A DNA stretch of 64,000 nt. Source: Arctopsyche grandis. Its lineage: Eukaryota; Arthropoda; Insecta; Trichoptera; Hydropsychidae. Both the position numbers and the translations under genes were made by a program. Where the stretch lies: NCBI RefSeq assembly GCF_051622035.1, contig NC_135365.1:12752001-12816000 (forward strand), in the 5' to 3' direction. The notes beneath the pieces are model-generated. The model made no database searches and was not told the DNA's origin. It worked only from the letters and a program-made list of their open reading frames with translations. Each line of letters starts with the position of its first letter. Position 1 is the first letter of the stretch. Of this stretch, positions 24,624-32,647 are shown piece after piece.

Positions 24624-25081
24624 AGGTCTGACTCGCACTATGCGACAACCGAACGATCCGACACTTCACAACAGTACGCGATCAAATATTGTTTGTATGA
24701 AATTGTATGAGACATAACGCACTGCGCGACAGTCGCATGACGTAGAACGACACCTTGCGTCAAAGTTGACTGTTCGACCAACTTTGACGCAAGGTGTCGT
24801 TGAGGGGGGGGGGGGGGGTTGCCTTGCGACAATTATTCTCCTTCTTCATATCGTGACTTTGAAATAGCATGTAGCCATAATCTTTTGGGTTTTCTCGATT
24901 GTTCTTCTTCCTCGCACATCAAAGATACTATAATAGCGTCCGTTTCGTCCATTTTGCTCCGAGATATCGAATGAATGATTGACATAATTTACTGCAAAGT
25001 GTCGCATCGCTGTTGTTCAAGTGCGGTTTACCTAATATTGTCGCACACTGTTGTGATTTGTCGGATCGCTCGGTCAGACCT
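24624..25081. mobile_element. Harbinger-like MITE with AGGTCTGAC ends and an internal perfect hairpin
   Basis: Starts AGGTCTGACTCGCACTATGCGACA and ends with the inverse (GTCGGATCGCTCGGTCAGACCT). TAA flanks both sides (24621-24623 and 25082-25084), the 3-bp duplication of PIF/Harbinger. Inside are a 23-bp perfect palindrome (24746-24768 with 24779-24801) and a G run just after it (about 24805-24818). A related short element lies at 30708-30880. Confidence 0.65.
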
Positions 25082-25099
25082 TAAATCCACTTTTATTAA

Positions 25100-26055
25100 C
25101 CCTTTGGCTGCTACGAGGTTTTTCAATGTCCAAGCGAAAAATGCTAACATTTGTAATTACTTTATAAAAAAATAAATATAATATATTTTTTTACATACTT
25201 GCTTCGCCGAACGCGCGTAATTTTTTTAATACTTTATATACATTTTTAAGAAGCAGTTGTGGACTCGCGCTCTCTCTTTCTGTCTTGCTTTTACATGCGT
25301 GCGTGCGAAAGAGATACCTACATATATACACTAAATAAGTTTTGACGATTGTTTCCGACGCATTATTTTTTTCAATAATCTATTTTTAGACATCGATGTA
25401 TTTGTCGTTGTTAAAACATGCGATACATTTGAAACAGGTAGCGGTCTTTCTCTCTTTCTTTCTTGGTTTTAATTGTGTATGTGTGAGCGAGACACACAAG
25501 GATGCGAAGTTTCTAATAATCAAATAATTTTTCAACATGTATCATAAACATTTTGTATGCATTTCAGTTGCATTTGATTGATTGCACGAATTCGTGACGT
25601 CTCGTGACCTATATAATTGAAAGCGGATTTCTATTGTTTTTTGCCATTTATTTTAACTCTGCAAAATGATATCGGACAGTGAAAGTGACGAAAGCGAAAT
25701 AATTGCTCCTCGCCGAGGAACTCGACAAATCAGCAGCTCTACTGATTCTGAAAATGAATTTATCGACAATAATCAATTCCCAAGTAATAACTCCTTATAT
25801 GACTTTGACAACGAACCCGAAATTTACTTTGATGATGAACCCGAAATTGAAGAGCTTTTAAAAAATTGATAAATATTTATAAAGCTTGATTGAAAAATAA
25901 ATATAAATACGTATATAAAAAAAATGTTTCGTGCCACTGATGCGCTGGCAAAGAAAGTAATGAAATACGACAATTAATGACGTCAACAACGATCGTCGTA
26001 GCAATCTTCGCCGATTTCAAAACAACGATTTATCGTTGTTGTAGCAGTCAAAGGG
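25100..26055 (+). mobile_element. piggyBac-like non-autonomous element, TTAA-flanked
   Basis: Flanked by TTAA (25096-25099 and 26056-26059). Ends CCCTTTGGCTGCTACGA and the inverse CCCTTTGACTGCTACAA match, as piggyBac TIRs start with CCC. Subterminal CAACGATCGTCGT and AACAACGATTTATCGTTGTT repeats are present. It contains a short acidic ORF (25666-25869). A diverged relative is at 54234-55050. Confidence 0.75.
25666..25869 (+). pseudogene. Truncated piggyBac-type transposase N-terminus (67 aa)
   Basis: The ORF starts MISDSESDESEI and continues with Ser/Asp/Glu-rich sequence (SSSTDSENEF, DDEPEIEELL) before a stop. Acidic Ser-rich N-termini of this kind are typical of piggyBac-family transposases. 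The DDE catalytic region is absent. AATAAA follows 30 bases after the stop. The location inside TTAA/CCCTTTG ends supports the assignment; the sequence alone would not. Confidence 0.5.
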
Positions 26056-26329
26056 TTAATATAAAATTTCTCTGTACATAAGTATAAAATTATAATATAA
26101 ATCTGCTTGTATTGTAAAGCGGGCTCTACACTCGCGCCGTAAACGGCCGCGAACACCGTGCGTGTGAGTGTGCGTTTCACGCGTTCGCGGCGTTCCCCGT
26201 TTTTTGTCGGTATTTTGGTTCGCGCTGGGGTTCGCGAACGCGACCGCGAAGGCATCCACACTCTGGGTGCTTTCGCATTAGCGCGCGAGACGCAGTGACG
26301 AGTGGTTGTGTGTCTGAAACGAATTTCGA

Positions 26330-28797
26330 ATGAGCGTTTCGTGGAGTAGAAATCGGGAGCTTTCGCTGCTTGAATGTTTTCAAGCAGAGCCGATACTATG
26401 GCAGTACACACATAAGGACCATAAAAATAAAAATATGGTCCATGATGCTTGGATGCGAGTTAGCGAGATTTTGTGCATTCCATCGGCTGAATGCAAGAAG
26501 AAAAAGGAGTCGCTTATGTCCAGCTATAGAAGTTATAAAAAAAAAGTGAAAGATTCCATCCACAATAGTGCAGGCTCGAGTGAGGTCTATAAACCTATAT
26601 GGTTTGCTTACGATGTGATGGACTCATTTCTTGGGGAAGGCGGAAAGTGCAAAGAAACGATAAATTATGTAAGTATATTTATTTGTTATTATTTATATTA
26701 TTATACTTTAATCTACTAAATATGCCGTGAACTCGTCTCTTATTTCACTGACATTCAGAGCTTATCGTCGTGGTATGTGTGTCATATTACGAACAGCACA
26801 AGTAATTTCAGTTTCGTTTCTCCACGAACCAGGTGCTATAAGTGTGTTGTTCTCGTCATAAGTGTAAATGGTTCAAGGCCAGAGAAATGTAATAATAATA
26901 GAAGGGCCCTTACGAATAAATAACACTGTTCGACAAATGACGACTTTTAAAATGTTTCAGAGACGAGATATGACTTTTATTATAGATCAATGCCCAGTGA
27001 ACACGAATCTGGTAATAAAAAGTGTTGATTGGCTCGAGATTCGGAGATATATGTTGTTTTTTAAATCGCGCGATTTTTCTATATCTTGGTGTTGTTCGGT
27101 CGATCCACAAGAATAGTCGAAATATGATTTTTCTAAGTGGAATTTTATTTAATTCTCATATAAAGGTAATTTAATATATTATCCCTATTAATTCAATTCA
27201 GATTCGTGTAAATACGAGTAAACACTAGTACGAGCTTTTTGCTCGCAATTTTACCGGTTTAAAATTCACCACACCAGAACACTATCCTAATAAACATGTT
27301 TCAATAGAAAATACTCTATATAATATAGTATTAACAGTGGGGAAAAATCCCAAGTGAAAATACGTAATTTTGACTTTTGATTTGAACTGGACGACTACTT
27401 AGAGAGATTTGAAAGCTAAAGTACTACAAATGAAAGATAAAATACCCGACTGTAGATTCCAATATTCATTTTGAATATAAAATTAACAGATTTTGAGAAA
27501 TCGACCGAACAACACCAAGATATAGAAAAATCGCGCGATTTAAAAAACACATATATCTCCGAATCTCGAGCCAATCAACACTTTTTATTACCAGATTCGT
27601 GTTCACTGGGCATAGATCTATAAGAAAAGTCATATCTCGTCTCTGAAACATTTTTCGTGTCGAACAGTGTATGTAATTGTTGTCAATATTACGCGGTACG
27701 TCTCTATAAATACGCTACAACGCACGGAATACAATCGGATCAATTTACTTATAAAAATGTATCCCATGTTGTTTATTGTGTGTTTTTGAATGCATTGTGC
27801 AATTTTTACCGATGCTTGCCCATCTTGCGAGTAATATAAACAAACAGAGAAGTTTTTATGGGAGATACGTCGAGCACCAAGCATCAAATACGACCGATGC
27901 TTACGTTATTTAGGATTGTCTGTAGACAATCGTCACATGAAAACAATATGACCACTTCTAATTAATATAACATTTTTCTGTGAATATATGTATGTGGCAA
28001 AATGCAAAAGCACCGTCTCCCAAAAAAATATAGGGTACATCTTTGTTTGAACCGGGCAAAGGGTGTGGTGTAGGTAAATTTAATGCATTAAGGCAAATTT
28101 TTTTCCATTGTAAATTATTCCTAAATACTCGGCCATCGCTAATTCCACCTGGCATCCTATGTCTGCAAAGATAAAATTATAATTGCTGTCAACTAAAGCT
28201 AACAATACTATGCTGTATGTTTTCTTGTAATTAATATATTTTCGATCCCTAGTCAACTGGACATTCTATAACGATGTGTTTTCCATCAATTGAACCGATA
28301 GCTCGAGGAAATTTATTTGCAAATCGTCGGCATCTGTAAAGAAAATAATTATATAATTAGATTATTTTTATTTTCAGGAAGAATCATCAGTGAATGACAA
28401 TGAAGAGGAGGGGAATTCGAGCCGGAGTGTAGACTGCCAAAATACAATGTCACGATCAATTCGTCGCCACAAAGACCCCCCTGAGCTTTTGAATGCTGGA
28501 GAAGTGGTTATGGATGCTCTTAGTACACTCAAAACAACTTTGAGCACTAGAAAATTCCCGGAAGATGATGAATGTGACCTACACGGTAAAATCGTAGCTA
28601 AAAAGTTGCGAAAATTACCCGAGGATGAGAGAACGAAGATTATGTGTGAAATTTATAACATGTTTATGCGTTATGACCAACTAAATAGAACACAAACTCC
28701 TACATATTTTTCGCCGTCTACTACATGTGATCCATCACCGTCTCCATCACCAAATCTCACCTATTCTTATCCAGAAACTACCTCTAATAACCAATAA
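26330..28797 (+). CDS. PIF/Harbinger accessory protein with MADF domain (ORF1), two exons, intact
   Basis: Exon 1, 26330-26668, begins ATGAGCGTTTCG and ends at donor AATTAT|GTAAGT. Exon 2, 28378-28797, follows acceptor TTATTTTCAG. Both are phase 0, giving 252 aa with no stop. Residues about 5-105 form a MADF (Myb/SANT-like DNA-binding) domain: paired aromatic and basic helices, with CKKKKESLMSSYRSYKKKVK and PIWFAYDVMDSFL. An acidic stretch (NDNEEEG) follows, then a BESS-like tail (VAKKLRKLPEDER) and a Ser/Pro-rich end. In Harbinger elements this second protein assists transposase nuclear import and DNA binding. The antisense transposase next to it is broken, and a TE of 1.1 kb sits in the intron, so the frame has survived while its partner decayed. 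Confidence 0.75.
26879..27982. mobile_element. CCAGAGAAATGT-TIR MITE (second copy), carrying a nested element
   Basis: The left end CCAGAGAAATGTAATAATAATAG matches the inverse of the right end of the complete copy at 9556-9916. The right part (27671-27982) matches the remaining interior and ends ACATTTTTCTGTG, a decayed terminus. The copy is split at AATAA^TTGTTG by the 748-bp inverted-repeat element 26923-27670. It lies inside the Harbinger element, removing the transposase C-terminus. Confidence 0.65.
26923..27670. mobile_element. Long-inverted-repeat element (ACACTGTTCGACA ends) nested in a MITE
   Basis: Arms of about 190 bp (26923-27115 and 27482-27670) are inverted copies. Both carry the same landmarks (GACGAGATATGAC, TTGGCTCGAGATTCGGAGATATAT, AAATCGCGCGATTTTTCTATATCTTGGTGTTGTTCGGTCGAT) with small indels. 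The 370-bp centre is AT-rich and non-coding. No clear target duplication. The stem could form long double-stranded RNA if transcribed. Superfamily unassigned. Confidence 0.65.
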
Positions 28798-29280
28798 ATA
28801 ATTATCCAGAAACTACCTCTAATAATAATCTTTTAATTTTTATTTTTGTAATTTTTTAAATAAATTTGAACAATAAGATCATTTTAGTGTTTTTATTTAG
28901 TTTTAGAACTATTTTAGAACATTTGGGGTTTAGAACTATTTTGTTTAATTACCTTAATTTCCTCCTTCAGTACTCGATTCAAAGCCTGGCACACTTCTGC
29001 TATAATCTCCGATATCAGTTGAGGTGAAATTTTGAATAAAAAGTGAAGACTTTCGAAGCTGTCTCCAGTAGCCAAAAATCGCAACGTAATGGCGAGGCGC
29101 ATTCTATCCGGGATGGCTTTTCGTAATCTCGTAACTTATTTAGTAATCATTGGTGAAACCTTATTTAATAAGTACTCAAAATCCAATACAGACACTCGAG
29201 TAAACTTTTTAAATTCTCCAGAAGGTTCACCTACTAATTCGGTCAACTGCTTTACCATAGTTACACTGAAAAAAAAGTAT
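27983..29280 (-). pseudogene. PIF/Harbinger DDE transposase (DDE_Tnp_4 type), decayed
   Basis: Minus-strand fragments align in order with Harbinger transposases. An N-terminal part lies at 29268-28914, with RLRKAIPDRMRLAITLRFLATGDSF and CQALNRVLKEEI. A catalytic part lies at 28337-27990, with FPRAIGSIDGKH (first Asp), INYKKTYSIVLLALVDSNYNF (second Asp region) and GGISDGRVFRNN plus FLGDGAF near the third acidic residue. Damage seen: an in-frame TAA just before VTRLRKAI, a frameshift after GKHIVIECP, and loss of the C-terminus where the CCAGAGAAATGT element is inserted (27982). An acceptor at 28338 and a gap to 28914 suggest an original intron, which on the other strand holds exon 2 of the accessory ORF. 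Confidence 0.85.
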
Positions 29281-29564
29281 TGAAAATGTTGTAAAAAATA
29301 AGGCCACTCTGTTACGTTACTATATACGTAATTAAATCTACTATATACGTAATTAAAATGTCAAAGGAGAATATTTCCTAGCGTGTGCAGCTTGCCGCTG
29401 GTGCACTGCGGAATAGAGGGCGGATTCCGATGTAGCTAAAATTGAGACAGAATACATTTTTTTTAATCATACTTAAATTGACTTTATTTACCAACTTTGC
29501 ATCGGGCCCTGCTTTTAGGAACAAAAGTGCGACAACAGTTTAGAAATAACCTAGTAGTTTTATT

Positions 29565-29781
29565 CAGTGCCGGCCTTAAACACGATGGCGCCCTCGGGAA
29601 TTTTTTTCTAAACACCCTTAGAAAGAACTTTTGCCTTTGGCGCTCTAATCTAAAATTTTGAATGGCTTTTGGCGCTCTAATTTTAAATTTTAAAGCGCAT
29701 TTGGCGCATCGTTCGGCGCCCTAACTTATTTGGTGCCCTCGGGCGCCGCCCGACCTAGCCCTCCCCCTAAAACCGACACTG
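29565..29781. mobile_element. hAT-type MITE, perfect 8-bp duplication
   Basis: Ends CAGTGCCGGCCTTAAAC and inverse CAGTGTCGGTTTTAGG; flanked by GTTTTATT at 29557-29564 and 29782-29789. The 217-bp interior repeats GGCGCTCTAATTTAAAATTTT-type units. Recent enough to keep a perfect duplication. Confidence 0.8.
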
Positions 29782-30529
29782 GTTTTATTCTAGAATTTAA
29801 TTTTTACAGGTATGGGTGTATTTACTCTTGCTTTTCCGTTCACATTTGTTTGAATTGAGCACTTTTGATACAAACGAACCGAACCGAAAAAAATATCGGC
29901 TTGATTTCGGTTTTTGTTCCGGCAAAAATAACGGTTTTTTCGAGTTCCGGTTCGGGTCCCTGATTTTTAGTGATTTTTTTTTCTTTATATTTAATTTTTT
30001 ATGTTTTGAAAATCGCTATTTTTATTACTAACAATTTTATATGTTGGCAAGATTATACTAAAGTCGTTCAAGTTGGAATCGGAGTCGGTAAATTTTGAAT
30101 CGATTTGACAGCCCTGTTTTAAATAAAAGAAGAATCTTTGTCTTTTATTCGATGGTTAAAAGTTTTTTTACAGTCAATAATATTTGAGGAAATTAAATAA
30201 CTTCGAAATGAATCGTTAAATATTGAGGATTTTTGCTTTTGAGTGCGGAAACATTTGTCGGTTTTATAAATCCTAATGAGTTCTCAGGTAGTAAATAGTT
30301 ATGTAGCTGCAGACTTCGGTCTAACGAGTTTATAATTTTTATACAACGCCATCTTAACATGACGAAAATTACGGCTCACAACAATTTTTAAAATCATTTT
30401 AATGAATTGCAATAATCTTCCAATAACTATGCAGTCAAATTTTATTTCATTAAAAAAAATGTCACGTTACGAAATAAATTTAGAAGTTCATTTTGTATTT
30501 ACATTTCGTCGTTTTATAAAATATTATAC

Positions 30530-30580
30530 ATACAGTAAACTCTCGATTATCCGGTTTGCGGATTATCCGTGCTTGAAAAA
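30530..30580 (+). mobile_element. pogo/Tigger-like terminal fragment
   Basis: TACAGTAAACTCTCGATTATCCGGTTTGCGGATTATCC resembles the TA-flanked termini of pogo-class Tc1/mariner elements (CAGTARACTCTCGNTTATCC). No opposite end or ORF found nearby. Confidence 0.5.
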
Positions 30581-30707
30581 TATTAATTAATTTTTATTCT
30601 TATATGATTATGAGACGCACCGATTGATTGGGACCGTAAACAGGCGTGTTATTCGAAATAAATGATGTCGCATAGAAATGTTTTTCGTTCCCCTTTTAAA
30701 TGTCTTT

Positions 30708-30880
30708 TAAGGCACTATGCGACCGCGACGCGACACATATTGTTTGTATGAAATTGTATGAAGACAACGCACTATGCGTCATGCGACACCGTGCGACAGA
30801 GTTGCCTTTTGTATCAACTTTGCCGTGTCGTGTCGCGCCGCGGCAGGTCGCGGTCGCATAGTGCGGTCTGACATCTTATA
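30708..30880. mobile_element. Short MITE fragment related to 24624-25081
   Basis: Ends GGCACTATGCGACCGCGACGCGAC and the inverse GGTCGCGGTCGCATAGTGC, followed by GGTCTGAC. It shares ATTGTTTGTATGAAATTGTATGA and ACAACGCACTATGCG with the larger copy. No coding content. Confidence 0.55.
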
Positions 30881-31179
30881 TATAATATATGATTAAAAAA
30901 ATGGAAAGATTTAAAATATATATGTATAAAATATATATACAAATTGAAATCTGTTGTGAATAATTAATTTAAATGTGAAAAGTATATACATATATTGGAG
31001 CGCTAACGCGGTAAATTTAAAAATGCACTCCAAAATCCATCCCGGATCAGAGGAAACCGGTATCGATAGCCGGTTTTACGATCATCGACTGTACATATTG
31101 ATGTCGACTATGATTAATTAAGATAATGTTTATTAATTATATAAAAAATATGTCTATTTTTATGATTTTAAATAATTCA

Positions 31180-31285
31180 TTCCTGCACGTCCGCCATTAC
31201 CGATATTTTTTTGCGTACCACCAACCGTCAATCGAGTACCATTAAGTGGTACGCGTACCACAGGTTGGGAGCCACTGTGTTATAC
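31180..31285. mobile_element. hAT terminal fragment
   Basis: GTGGTACGCGTACCACAGGTTGGGAGCCACTG is the inverse of a hAT-type end (CAGTGGCTCCCAACCTGTGGT) with GGTACGCGTACC subterminal repeats. A similar hAT-like end lies at about 32238-32257 (inverse of CCAGTGATGGCGAACC). Confidence 0.55.
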
Positions 31286-31343
31286 AATTTAATTCAATTA
31301 GAGAATGTCTAACAGCTTAAACAAACTATTAGCAATAGTTTGC

Positions 31344-31493
31344 TTAAGCTGCTGAAAAAAAAACAATATTTTCTCCCACCATTTTGGGAGCACCGTCTGT
31401 TGTTACAGGAACGATTTTCTGTATGTTGAAATCCATTTCTTTAAATGTACATATTATTAAATTCTTTAAAAATGTCAAGACCAGTGTTTCAAT
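31344..31493 (-). pseudogene. hAT transposase fragment
   Basis: The minus strand encodes LVLTFLKNLIICTFKEMDFN followed by IQKIVPVTTDGAPKMVGENI. The VTTDGAP-MVG motif is characteristic of the catalytic core of ZBED/EPM2AIP1-like hAT transposases. The frame is cut off on the 5' side by the TAGAGG element inserted at 31502 and degenerates on the 3' side. Confidence 0.55.
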
Positions 31494-31501
31494 GTTATTA
31501 G

Positions 31502-32170
31502 TAGAGGTCGGAATCTGAAGGGGCCGGAAACGTGTAGCCTGTTGTTCAATTGTTGTAAATCCTTTGTAAAAAAGGTTCGGGAAACCTTTAAGAGGGCTGT
31601 ACACCAGAAACCTTAATTTTGTTACCGTTCCTTTCTTCGATATATATATTGAGTGTATGTATATATTGAGTGAATGCGACAATATATATCAATATATATA
31701 TTGAGTGAATGCGACAGTTGTGCTACGACCAGATAAAACGTGTTTTAAATTGACAAAATCGAGGTTTCGTATTCTACTATTTTCTCCTCCAAAACTGGAT
31801 CAATTTTTAAAAAAATTTCATCATCGGTATGAGAAAGATATTTTCTGTGCATCTATTGGCGTAATTTTTTTTAAATCGACCGTTAAATAGCCACGCTAAA
31901 CTCTTTTCGTGGGTGTAAAAAAGAGGCGATTTTATAGATGTTTGGCGGCTCCTAGCTCCTATAAAAAATAATTAATCAAAAAAATAAAACGATAGATGCA
32001 CCCCAATGGTGGATGTCCATAGCATATTAAAAAATAATTTCTCTAGTGCCATAATTGAGGTAGGGAGAAGTATAGTACGTTTGTATGGACAAGGCGCTGC
32101 TGTCCAGCCCTCTTAACAATGCATTTACAATCTTTGAACAATAAACAGCCTCCTCAGATTCCGGGCTCTA
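31502..32170. mobile_element. hAT-type element, TAGAGG family, 669 bp
   Basis: Ends TAGAGGTCGGAATCTGAAGGGGCC and inverse TAGAGCCCGGAATCTGAGGAGGC. GTTATTAG duplication at 31494-31501 and 32171-32178. TIR similarity extends through TTGTTCAA..TTGTAAAT and the AGAGGGCTG segments (about 100 bp). Two small relatives are at 14012-14144 and 54015-54116. No intact ORF. Confidence 0.8.
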
Positions 32171-32379
32171 GTTATTAGTTTTTTTTTTTTAATTTTCACC
32201 CGTTAAGCCTTCTTGGGTCAGTGTCTGACCCACAGGTCGTAGGTTCGCCATCACTGGCCTATGGTATAGGCGTTTTTTTTTAGAAAATTTTGTATCATTG
32301 TATGAAGATTGAAAAGCTTTCGCAATTCGTTGCGAAATCCCAGATGCGATCGAAATCGCATCGTCTATCAATCGAATCT

Positions 32380-32647
32380 GCGGATAGACGAAAAGCGTAG
32401 GGGTCGTTCCGGACCGCGCCCACCGCATACTTGCGTCGGTCCACCGGTTTCTGGAACCGGCGATTTTTTTTGCAATGGCGGTTCGCACCGTCGCTGTCGT
32501 GTCGCGCATGTGTGTACGCGCGGCCTCGGGCGAGAGGGGCGCATGCGCGAGCCTCTGCTCACACACACACACACGCGCGCGCGCGCACACGAGCGCCAGC
32601 GAACATTAATGTGAATGTGTGTGTAGGTGCGGTTGCGGGGAGCAGCC
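32380..32647 (+). promoter_or_regulatory. CpG-rich promoter and 5' leader of the cyclophilin gene
   Basis: The 270 bp upstream of the cyclophilin ATG are markedly GC- and CpG-rich in an AT-rich region. They include an alternating purine-pyrimidine run (CA repeat passing into CG repeat, about 32560-32590) that could adopt left-handed DNA. A short upstream ORF (ATG TGT GTG TAG) sits at about 32615-32626, just before the main ATG. No TATA box is evident. Promoter assignment is inference from position and composition. Confidence 0.5.

Larger units (their letters stand above)
26080..29450. mobile_element. PIF/Harbinger element, approximate extent
   Basis: Extent is set by the two ORFs and a GC-rich left end (from about 26117, GGGCTCTACACTCGCGCCG) with CGCGAAC-type subterminal repeats. 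I could not find a matching inverted end on the right, so the right limit is a guess. It abuts the piggyBac-like element ending at 26055 and is interrupted by the insertion at 26879-27982. Confidence 0.5.

Noticed and set aside
26868-27116. 82-codon plus-strand frame
   Set aside because: Runs through the end of a MITE and the inverted arm of a nested element; its inverse copy is also 'open', so it is repeat-driven.
32309-32614. Open frames on both strands across the GC-rich cyclophilin leader (Arg/His/Thr-rich)
   Set aside because: Composition-driven frames over CA/CG repeats; they overlap the promoter and have no domain.
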